64,000 bases of DNA, taken from Pseudomonas sp. LS.1a. GTDB taxonomy: Bacteria; Pseudomonadota; Gammaproteobacteria; Pseudomonadales; Pseudomonadaceae. A program made the translations under genes and the position numbers. Shown here in pieces: positions 16,804 to 25,428 of the stretch (its first letter is position 1; each line of letters opens with the position of its first letter). Under the pieces are notes generated by a model. It ran no database searches. It was not told the origin of the DNA and saw nothing but the letters and a program-made list of their open reading frames with translations. The DNA lies in NCBI RefSeq assembly GCF_022533585.1, contig NZ_CP092827.1:5116001-5180000 (forward strand), given 5' to 3'.

Positions 16804-17256
16804 TTACTTGACGACGACCTTGCCCTTCATCATCGAGATGTGGCCCGGGAAGGTGCAGAAGAAGCTGTAGTCGCCACCGGCTTCCAGCTTGGTAGTGTCG
16901 AACTTCACTTCAGTTTCCTTCTCAGGCGCGCCGATCATCTTGGTGTGGGCGATGATCGCGGCGTTGTCAGCCTTGATGTAGTCCTTTTCCAGACCCTGGC
17001 TCATGCCTTCGGTGGCAATGCCCTGCATGTCGGCAGTCTTGCTGATCACCAGGTTGTGGCCCATGACGTTCTTCGGCAGGTTGCCGGAGTGGGTCAGTTT
17101 GACGGTGAATTCCTTGCAGCTCTTGTCGACGGTGATTTCCTTGGTGTTGTAGGACATCTGGTCGGTGGAGTCGACAGTCACCGAGCACTCGGCTGCGAAG
17201 ACAGAGGCGCTGGCGAGGGTCAGCAGGGATACCGCTACAGCTTTCGCAAACATCAT
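16804..17256 (-). CDS. azu: Azurin, periplasmic blue copper protein
   Basis: The 150-residue precursor has a signal peptide ending SASVFA, giving a mature protein starting AECSVTVD. The copper ligands are all present: GHNL (His46), [12 protein letters not shown] (Cys112, His117, Met121) and the conserved Cys3/Cys26 pair. P. aeruginosa azurin has Trp at the position after GHN; here it is Leu. Azurin shuttles electrons in the periplasm, linked to denitrification or redox stress. The AAGGAG site precedes two adjacent ATGs (17256 and 17253). A candidate Anr/FNR site lies about 60 nt upstream, fitting the Anr control known in P. aeruginosa. Confidence 0.95.
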   Translation of the reverse strand: MMFAKAVAVSLLTLASASVFAAECSVTVDSTDQMSYNTKEITVDKSCKEFTVKLTHSGNLPKNVMGHNLVISKTADMQGIATEGMSQGLEKDYIKADNAAIIAHTKMIGAPEKETEVKFDTTKLEAGGDYSFFCTFPGHISMMKGKVVVK

Positions 17257-17315
17257 GAATCTCCTTGGCAGGGTTTTATCAATTGCGAGACTGCCTGAAA
17301 CCGTTCAGCCCCCTG

Positions 17316-17329
17316 CTGATATGGGTCAA
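17316..17329 (-). promoter_or_regulatory. Candidate Anr/FNR box for azurin
   Basis: On the minus strand the 14-mer TTGACCCATATCAG matches TTGAT-N4-ATCAA with one mismatch in each half. It is centred about 66 nt upstream of the azurin ATG, so activation from -41.5 would place the start site near 17281. Azurin is Anr-controlled in P. aeruginosa (known); use here is inferred. Confidence 0.5.
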
Positions 17330-17369
17330 GGGGGTGTCAAGTGGCCAGCCAGTAGAATTGTTCAATCGA

Positions 17370-17379
17370 TTGTATACAA
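17370..17379. promoter_or_regulatory. TTGTATACAA palindrome (GntR-type operator candidate)
   Basis: This is a perfect 10-bp palindrome of the kind bound by FCD-class GntR regulators. It lies 70 bp upstream of the 29-codon frame and about 110 bp upstream of azu on the other side. No GntR gene is in the window. Confidence 0.35.
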
Positions 17380-17448
17380 CCAATTCAAGAGCACATCATG
17401 CCCTTTTATTGGAGGATGGGACAACCTCTCATTTAGGAGCAATACGAA

Positions 17449-17538
17449 ATGACCCTTGGTAGCCTGATGAACAGCCTGCTGGCGGCCTACGCCCATGGAG
17501 CGACTGGCGCCATCTGCGAATTCTCCCGACCGGAGTGA
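17449..17538 (+). CDS. Short open frame (29 residues), unrecognised; possible gene remnant
   Basis: ATG at 17449 follows TAGGAGC with good spacing. The frame encodes 29 residues beginning MTLGSLMNSLLAAYAHGATG and closes with TGA at 17536. I do not recognise it. It has coding-like third positions (GC-rich) and its own apparent operator (the palindrome at 17370). It could be a real small protein, a leader peptide, or the preserved 5' end of a deleted gene. It precedes the LOG gene by 64 nt on the same strand. Confidence 0.35.
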   Translation: MTLGSLMNSLLAAYAHGATGAICEFSRPE

Positions 17539-17572
17539 AACCGGCCTTGGAACTGTAGGGCATGGACCTTAC

Positions 17573-17593
17573 CCTGTCAGCCTGAGTGACAGG
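17573..17593 (+). promoter_or_regulatory. Hairpin next to the LOG-gene ribosome site
   Basis: CCTGTCA (17573-17579) pairs with TGACAGG (17587-17593). The 3' arm overlaps the first bases of the AGGAG ribosome site, so the fold could limit initiation. Confidence 0.4.
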
Positions 17594-17602
17594 AGATGAG
17601 CA

Positions 17603-18190
17603 ATGCCCGTACGTTCCGTTTGTGTGTTCTGCGGCGCCAGTATCGGCGCCAACCCTGCCTACCGTGAAGCGGCCATCGCGCTGGGCCAGGCGATTGCCCG
17701 TCGCGGCCTGACCCTGGTCTATGGTGGTGGCGCGGTCGGCCTGATGGGCACCGTCGCCGACGCGGCCATGGCGGCCGGCGGCGAAGTGATCGGGATCATC
17801 CCGGAAAGCCTGATGAATGCCGAAATCGGCCACAAAGGCCTCAGCCGCCTGGAAGTGGTCGACGGCATGCATGCGCGCAAGGCACGCATGGCCGAGCTGA
17901 GCGATGCCTTCATCGCCCTGCCCGGTGGGCTGGGTACGCTGGAGGAGTTGTTCGAGGTATGGACCTGGGGGCAATTGGGCTATCACGCCAAGCCGCTGGG
18001 ACTGCTGGATGTGAACGGCTTCTACGAGAAGCTGGGCGGGTTCCTCGACCATATCGTCGAAGAAGGCTTCGTGCGGCAGCAGCATCGGGCGATGTTGCTG
18101 CTGGGGCAGCAGCCGGATGAGCTGCTGGACGGGATGGAAAGCTTTGTAGCGCCAGTGGCGCCGAAGTGGGTCGACAAGAAGCCCGATTGA
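17603..18190 (+). CDS. LOG-family cytokinin riboside 5'-monophosphate phosphoribohydrolase
   Basis: The 195-residue Rossmann-like protein carries the LOG signatures [17 protein letters not shown] and the catalytic/PRPP-like motif [16 protein letters not shown], plus MHARKARM. It belongs to the type-I LOG (TIGR00730) proteins that cleave N6-modified AMP to release the free base and ribose phosphate; in bacteria many act on AMP or are of unsettled role. Its size matches the family. It starts with AGGAG 8 nt upstream. The hairpin overlapping this site may tune expression. It is convergent with ygiQ. Confidence 0.9.
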   Translation: MPVRSVCVFCGASIGANPAYREAAIALGQAIARRGLTLVYGGGAVGLMGTVADAAMAAGGEVIGIIPESLMNAEIGHKGLSRLEVVDGMHARKARMAELSDAFIALPGGLGTLEELFEVWTWGQLGYHAKPLGLLDVNGFYEKLGGFLDHIVEEGFVRQQHRAMLLLGQQPDELLDGMESFVAPVAPKWVDKKPD

Positions 18191-18201
18191 TTTGCAGATT
18201 T

Positions 18202-18314
18202 TGGGACCGCTTTGCGGCCCTTTCGCGACACAAGGCCGCTCCCACAAAAGCACTGCGTACGCCGATCAATGTGGGAGCGGCCTTGTGTCGCGAAAGGACC
18301 GCAAAGCGGTCCCA
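18202..18314. repeat. Extended REP palindrome (113 bp)
   Basis: Arms begin TGGGACCGCTTTGCGG and continue through CCTTTCGCGACACAAGG to the REP core, with a nearly perfect complementary second arm. The pair fills the junction between the convergent LOG and ygiQ genes and could terminate both. Confidence 0.9.
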
Positions 18315-18325
18315 ATATGGATCAG

Positions 18326-20626
<2,301 letters not shown>

Positions 20627-20730
20627 GTCAGTGACCGGTTCTGGTGTGCAGGGAAATCGCGGGCGCGGAATATAGCACAAATTTTGACCAAATCCGACGG
20701 TGGTTGTCGGATTCATGGGTTGCCTGTACC

Positions 20731-20822
20731 GGCCTCATCGCCGGCAAGCCAGCTCCCACAGGAGCTCCACAGGCCTCGAGGCCGTGGTGTCCTGTGGGAG
20801 CTGGCTTGCCGGCGATGAGGCC
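20731..20822. repeat. REP pair, CGCCGGCAAGCCAGC variant
   Basis: Perfect 33-bp inverted arms (20731-20763, 20790-20822) of the variant with GCTGGCTTGCCGGCGATGAGG, a second REP subfamily in this window. It sits between ygiQ and dnaB. Confidence 0.9.
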
Positions 20823-20828
20823 AGTGGC

Positions 20829-22226
20829 TTATTCGTCATCGTCGAAGTTGTACATACCCGGCGCAAGGTTCTCGAAGCGGGTGTACTTGCCGATGAACGC
20901 CAGGCGCACGAAGCCGATGGGGCCGTTACGCTGCTTACCGATGATGATTTCCGCCACGCCCTTGTGCTCGGTCTCAGGGTGGTACACCTCGTCGCGGTAC
21001 ACGAACATGATCACGTCGGCGTCCTGCTCGATCGCACCGGATTCACGCAAGTCGGAGTTCACCGGGCGCTTGTTCGGCCGCTGTTCCAGCGAGCGGTTCA
21101 GCTGCGACAGGGCGATGACCGGGCAGTTGAACTCCTTGGCCAGGGCCTTGAGCGAGCGGGAGATCTCGGAAATTTCGTTGGTCCGGTTGTCACCGGCCGA
21201 ACCCGGGATCTGCATCAGCTGCAGGTAGTCGACCATGATCATGGCGATCTCGCCGTGCTCACGGGCCAGGCGGCGGGTACGCGCGCGCATTTCCGAGGGG
21301 CTGATGCCGGCGGTATCGTCGATGAACAGCTTGCGGTCGTTTAGCAGGTTCACCGCCGAGGTCAGACGCGGCCAGTCGTCGTCGTCCAGCTGGCCGGAAC
21401 GCACCTTGGTCTGGTCGATACGGCCCAGGGACGAGAGCATACGCATGATCAGCGATTCACCTGGCATCTCGAGAGAGAACACCAGTACCGCCTTGTCGGT
21501 ACGCAGTACGGCGTTTTCCACCAGGTTCATGGCGAAAGTGGTCTTACCCATCGACGGTCGGCCGGCGACAATGATCAGGTCGGCTGGCTGCAGGCCGCTA
21601 GTCTTCTCGTCGAGGTCGGTAAAGCCTGTGGATACGCCGGTGATGTCGCTGTCGGAGTTGAACAGCGTGTCGATGCGGTCGATGGCCATGGTCAACAGTT
21701 CGTTGACCCCCACCGGGCCGCCGGTCTTCGGCCGCGCCTCGGCGATCTGGAAGATCTGCCGCTCGGCATCGTCAAGAATCTCTTCGGCGTTACGCCCTTG
21801 CGGGTTGAAGGCGTTGTCGGCGATGTCGGTACTGATGCTGATCAGCTGGCGCAGGGTGGCGCGCTCGCGAATGATCGCGGCGTAGGCCTTGATGTTGGCC
21901 ACCGACGGGGTGTTCTTGGCCAGCTCGGCCAGGTACGCCAACCCACCGACTTGCGAAGAAAGGCCTTCCTTGTCCAGTTGCTCGTGCAGGGTCACCACAT
22001 CGAATGGCTGGTTGGCGTCGGCCAACTTGTGCACGGCACGGAAGATCAGGCGGTGGTCATGCCGGTAGAAGTCGCCATCCGACACCTGGTCCAGCACCCG
22101 CTCCCAGGCGTTGTTGTCCAGCATCAGGCCACCGAGCACGGCCTGTTCGGCCTCGATGGAATGCGGCGGCACCTTCAGGGCTGCGGTTTGCAGGTCAAGC
22201 TGTTCGGAGGTGGTGATCTCGTTCAT
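20829..22226 (-). CDS. dnaB: Replicative DNA helicase DnaB
   Basis: The 465-residue hexameric 5'-3' helicase unwinds the replication fork. The N-terminal primase-interacting domain starts KVPPHSIEAEQAVLGGLMLDN. The RecA-like motor has Walker A GRPSMGKTTFA, motif MVDYLQLM (Walker B) and SQLNRSLEQRPNKRP. The ATG at 22226 gives the usual Pseudomonas start MNEITT; a longer frame to 22268 lacks support. It follows rplI, separated by a terminator-like hairpin, so DnaB may be transcribed by read-through or from its own weak promoter. Confidence 0.96.
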   Translation of the reverse strand: MNEITTSEQLDLQTAALKVPPHSIEAEQAVLGGLMLDNNAWERVLDQVSDGDFYRHDHRLIFRAVHKLADANQPFDVVTLHEQLDKEGLSSQVGGLAYLAELAKNTPSVANIKAYAAIIRERATLRQLISISTDIADNAFNPQGRNAEEILDDAERQIFQIAEARPKTGGPVGVNELLTMAIDRIDTLFNSDSDITGVSTGFTDLDEKTSGLQPADLIIVAGRPSMGKTTFAMNLVENAVLRTDKAVLVFSLEMPGESLIMRMLSSLGRIDQTKVRSGQLDDDDWPRLTSAVNLLNDRKLFIDDTAGISPSEMRARTRRLAREHGEIAMIMVDYLQLMQIPGSAGDNRTNEISEISRSLKALAKEFNCPVIALSQLNRSLEQRPNKRPVNSDLRESGAIEQDADVIMFVYRDEVYHPETEHKGVAEIIIGKQRNGPIGFVRLAFIGKYTRFENLAPGMYNFDDDE

Positions 22227-22248
22227 GGCCACGAAAGAATTCAGGAGG

Positions 22249-22293
22249 ACGAAAAAGACAAAGGGCACGGCCTGTATGAACAGGACCGTGCCC
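22249..22293 (-). terminator. Terminator/attenuator between rplI and dnaB
   Basis: On the minus strand a stem GGGCACGG...CCGTGCCC (13 bp with one bulge) is followed by TTTGTCTTTTT. It would end or attenuate the ribosomal-protein transcript before dnaB. Confidence 0.75.
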
Positions 22294-22338
22294 GATGTTA
22301 ACCGGCTGACACCTGACGGGCCAGCCAGTCAGCGCAGC

Positions 22339-22785
22339 TTAGGCAGCTACGACGACCACGCGTACGGTGGCTTCAACGTCGCTGTGCAGGTGCACGGCTA
22401 CGTCGTATTCGCCAACCTGACGGATGGTGCCGTTCGGCAGACGAACTTCAGCCTTGGCCACTTCAACGCCGGAGGCGGTCAGGGCGTCAGCGATGTCGTG
22501 GGTGCCGATCGAACCGAACAGCTTGCCTTCGTCGCCAGCGGTGGCAGTGATGGTCACTTCCAGCTCGGCCAGTTGGGCAGCGCGGCTTTCAGCCGAAGCT
22601 TTCTTGTCAGCAGCTGCTTTTTCCAGCTCGGCGCGACGCTCTTCGAACGCAGCCAGGTTGGCGGCGTTGGCAACGGTGGCCTTGCCGAATGGCAGCAGGA
22701 AGTTACGGCCGTAACCAGCCTTAACCTTTACTTTGTCGCCCAGGTTGCCCAGGTTAGCGACTTTTTCCAGCAGGATCAGTTCCAT
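22339..22785 (-). CDS. rplI: 50S ribosomal protein L9
   Basis: The 148-residue protein has the N-terminal 23S rRNA-binding domain ([32 protein letters not shown]), a long connecting helix rich in Ala/Glu/Lys (about residues 42-75) and the C-terminal domain. This is the normal bL9 layout and length. It is the fourth gene of the rpsF operon, with GAGG upstream of the ATG. Confidence 0.97.
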
Positions 22786-22805
22786 TTGGTAAAACCTCTT
22801 AACTT

Positions 22806-23669
22806 TTAACCTTCACCGTTCGCGGAGTCATTCCCCTTGGGGGACTTGCGACCGCGAAAATCAATCAGGCTGTCGACAATGGCCAGAACCACCAGCAACG
22901 GATAAATCAGCTGCATGATCAGCGGCAACGTCACGTACATGCCCACCAGCCAGAAACCGGCCAGTCGCCCCTGCGCCACCAGCCCGTGCATCAAGGCGAT
23001 GCCGGCCAGCACCAGTACCAGGCTCGAGGCCGATGCCAGAATGATGAACTGCGGGCCGATAAACGGCGCCACCACCATCACTGCCACCAAGACCGCCATG
23101 GTCTGTTTCGGCAACTTCAGTTCGCGAAACTCGCGCCCGAAGCCTCCAGGGTTGTACAACGCTGCCTGCCAATAGCGCGCCAGCATCAACGCCAGCACAC
23201 TGAACAATTGCACCGTCACTGCTGTGGAAGCGACCAGCACGGGGCGGATCAGCTCACCAGAGAGCACCGGTTGCCCCTCGATTTTCGGCATGGCTTCGGC
23301 AAACGCCTTGGCCAGCACATCGAAGGTTTGCGCCAGCGCCAGATCAAGCACGAGGCTGAAAGCCACGGCGAACACGGCACTGGCGAGCAACACCCGGCTC
23401 CAGGGATGCTCGGCACGCAACATGGCGGCCAGGGCCAGGGCACCCGCAATCACCAGAAAGGTGATGGGATCGCCCATGACCCACACGGCCAGCCCGGCCA
23501 GCAGGCCGCCGGCGATGACCGTTGTAGCATCCTTGAACCCACGCCGCAGCAGCACAAGGCTGCCGGCAGCGGCACTCAACCAGAACAGCAGCGGCAGTAC
23601 CGCGCTGATGACCACCACCAGGGTGGCCTGCACACGACCGCGCATGATGAAACTTGCTAACGCTCGCAT
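22806..23669 (-). CDS. YybS/DUF2232-like membrane protein in the ribosomal operon
   Basis: The 287-residue protein has about eight membrane segments and a charged C-terminal tail ([18 protein letters not shown]). It sits between rpsR and rplI, a position where Pseudomonas species carry a conserved membrane protein of the YybS/DUF2232 type. Its function is unknown. Membership of a ribosomal-protein operon suggests a growth-linked housekeeping role (inference). It starts 33 nt after rpsR. Confidence 0.8.
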
Positions 23670-23702
23670 GCTAATCCCTTACTGCTTGTCGACGACCCGG
23701 TC

Positions 23703-23933
23703 TCAGCGGCCGTGGCTGTCGGTGTAGGGCAGCAGGGCCAGGAAGCGGGCGCGCTTGATAGCGGTAGCCAGCTGACGCTGATAACGAGCTTTGGTACCGG
23801 TGATACGGCTTGGAACGATCTTGCCGGTTTCGGATACGTAAGCTTTCAGGGTGTTGAGATCTTTGAAGTCGATCTCTTTCACGTCTTCAGCAGTGAAGCG
23901 GCAGAATTTACGACGACGGAAGAAACGTGCCAT
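23703..23933 (-). CDS. rpsR: 30S ribosomal protein S18
   Basis: The 76-residue protein [13 protein letters not shown]..., with [23 protein letters not shown], is a complete bS18. It binds S6 on the 30S platform; the S6:S18 complex is also the known autoregulator of this operon. The gene lies 28 nt after rpsF with AGAGGAGCC in the gap. Confidence 0.98.
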   Translation of the reverse strand: MARFFRRRKFCRFTAEDVKEIDFKDLNTLKAYVSETGKIVPSRITGTKARYQRQLATAIKRARFLALLPYTDSHGR

Positions 23934-23961
23934 TTAATAGGCTCCTCTAAAGGTCCGTGGA

Positions 23962-24387
23962 TTACTCGTCAGCGTTATCGCTGGAGTCGCTGTCATTGCT
24001 GTCGTCGCCGTCGGCGGATTCAGCATGCTCAGGACGCTCACGACGCTCACGGCGCTCGCTGCGGTTTTCTTCAGCCTTCAGCATCTCGGACTGGCCGGTA
24101 ACGGCTTCGTCGCGACGGATGACCAGGTTACGGATAACGGCATCGTTGTAGCGGAAGTTGTCTTCCAGCTCGGCCAGGGCCTTGCCGGTGCACTCAACGT
24201 TCAGCATCACGTAGTGAGCCTTGTGAACATTGTTGATTGCGTAGGCCAGTTGACGACGGCCCCAGTCTTCCAGGCGGTGGATCTTGCCACCATCTTCTTC
24301 GATCAGCTTGGTGTAACGCTCAACCATGCCGCCGACTTGTTCGCTCTGGTCCGGGTGAACCAGGAAGATGATTTCGTAATGACGCAT
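23962..24387 (-). CDS. rpsF: 30S ribosomal protein S6
   Basis: The 141-residue protein has the standard S6 fold ([52 protein letters not shown]). An acidic/Arg tail of about 40 residues follows and ends SDSSDNADE, resembling the modified C-terminus of E. coli S6, which is polyglutamylated by RimK. It heads the operon rpsF-rpsR-yybS-like-rplI. A strong sigma-70 promoter lies at 24508-24536, with a structured leader in between. Confidence 0.97.
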   Translation of the reverse strand: MRHYEIIFLVHPDQSEQVGGMVERYTKLIEEDGGKIHRLEDWGRRQLAYAINNVHKAHYVMLNVECTGKALAELEDNFRYNDAVIRNLVIRRDEAVTGQSEMLKAEENRSERRERRERPEHAESADGDDSNDSDSSDNADE

Positions 24388-24409
24388 GAATGCTCCTTAC
24401 GGGTTAGTA

Positions 24410-24433
24410 GTCTGCCAGTAAATCTGGTCAGAC
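24410..24433 (-). promoter_or_regulatory. rpsF leader hairpin (candidate S6:S18 operator)
   Basis: GTCTG (A) CCAG loop CTGG CAGAC forms a bulged stem 22 nt upstream of rpsF, followed by CCCG before the AAGGAGC ribosome site. Gammaproteobacterial rpsF leaders often carry a structure bound by S6:S18; the match here is by position and shape only. Confidence 0.45.
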
Positions 24434-24507
24434 AAGGAGTGAATGACACTGTATGTCTTGCACGGAGGGGAGGCACATGAGCGCCTGCCAGCTCGGCAAG
24501 GGGCGCA

Positions 24508-24536
24508 ATTGTAGAGAAGGCGGGGCGCACAAGCAA
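24508..24536 (-). promoter_or_regulatory. Sigma-70 promoter of the rpsF operon
   Basis: Minus strand: TTGCTT (24531-24536), a 17-nt spacer, then TACAAT (24508-24513). The start site would be near 24501, giving a leader of about 114 nt. Confidence 0.8.
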
Positions 24537-24581
24537 GGTGATTGGTGAATATTTGAACAGCCTGATACACATTACAGACTG

Positions 24582-24668
24582 CCGGCCCTTTCGCGGGTAA
24601 ACCCGCTCCCACAGGGCTCAGGCCTTGTGCGATCCCTGTGGGAGCGGGTTTACCCGCGAAAGGGCCGG
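24582..24668. repeat. REP pair, perfect 35-bp arms
   Basis: Arms CCGGCCCTTTCGCGGG... at 24582-24616 and their perfect complement at 24634-24668, located between the rpsF promoter and the 3' end of rlmB. Confidence 0.92.
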
Positions 24669-24681
24669 TACAGGCTGAAGA

Positions 24682-25428
24682 TCAGCGCTTGGCCTGACGC
24701 TGACGCACAGCCTCGAACAGGCACACGCCAGTCGCCACCGACACGTTCAGGCTGCTGACGCTACCGCCCATCGGCAACTTCACCAAAAAATCGCAATGCT
24801 CGCGGGTCAGCCGGCGCATGCCCTTGCCTTCCGCGCCCATGATCATCACCAGTGGCCCGGTCAGGTCCTGCTGGTAGATCTCCTGCTCGGCCTCGCCGGC
24901 GGTACCCACCACCCACAGGCCACGCTGCTGCAGCTTTTCCAGGGTGCGCGCCAGGTTGGTCACGGCCACCAGCGGGATTACCTCCGCCGCGCCGCAGGCC
25001 ACCTTGCGCACAACCGGCGTCAGGGTCGCGGACTTGTCCTTGGGCACCACCACTGCCGTGGCACCGGCGGCATCGGCGGTACGCAGGCAGGCGCCAAGGT
25101 TGTGCGGGTCGGTCACACCATCCAGCACCAGAATCAGCGGTGGTGTTTCGGTGCGTTCGAGCAACTCCTCGAGCATCAATTCGCCCCACACCTGGCTCGG
25201 GCTCACCTCGGCGACCACGCCCTGGTGCACACCTTCTACCCAGGCATCCAGCTCACGACGCTCGGCCTGGCCAACCGGCACGCGGTTCTCCGCAGCCAGC
25301 GCCAGCAACGTTTCGAGGCGTGGCTCGCTGCGCCCTTCCGACAGCCAGATCTGCTTGACCCGCTTCGGATGGTGCTGCAGCAATGCCTGCACGGCGTGCA
25401 CACCGTAGATCTTTTCCAGCTGACTCAT
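24682..25428 (-). CDS. rlmB: 23S rRNA (guanosine-2'-O)-methyltransferase RlmB
   Basis: The 248-residue SpoU-class methyltransferase modifies G2251 in the 23S peptidyl-transferase loop. It has an N-terminal L30e-like RNA-binding domain (YGVHAVQALLQHHPKRV). The knotted SAM-binding core follows, with motif 1 LDGVTDPHNLGACLRTADAAG-like, motif 2 IMGAEGKGMRRL and motif 3 LPMGGSVSSLNVSVATG. Its start overlaps the rnr stop by 4 nt, so the pair is translationally coupled. Confidence 0.95.
   Translation of the reverse strand: MSQLEKIYGVHAVQALLQHHPKRVKQIWLSEGRSEPRLETLLALAAENRVPVGQAERRELDAWVEGVHQGVVAEVSPSQVWGELMLEELLERTETPPLILVLDGVTDPHNLGACLRTADAAGATAVVVPKDKSATLTPVVRKVACGAAEVIPLVAVTNLARTLEKLQQRGLWVVGTAGEAEQEIYQQDLTGPLVMIMGAEGKGMRRLTREHCDFLVKLPMGGSVSSLNVSVATGVCLFEAVRQRQAKR

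Larger units (their letters stand above)
17257..17602. other. 346-bp divergent region between azu and the LOG gene
   Basis: The region holds the azurin Anr box, a TTGTATACAA palindrome (17370-17379), a 29-codon frame with a ribosome site (17449-17538) and a hairpin over the LOG start region (17573-17593). No larger gene is visible. Confidence 0.6.
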
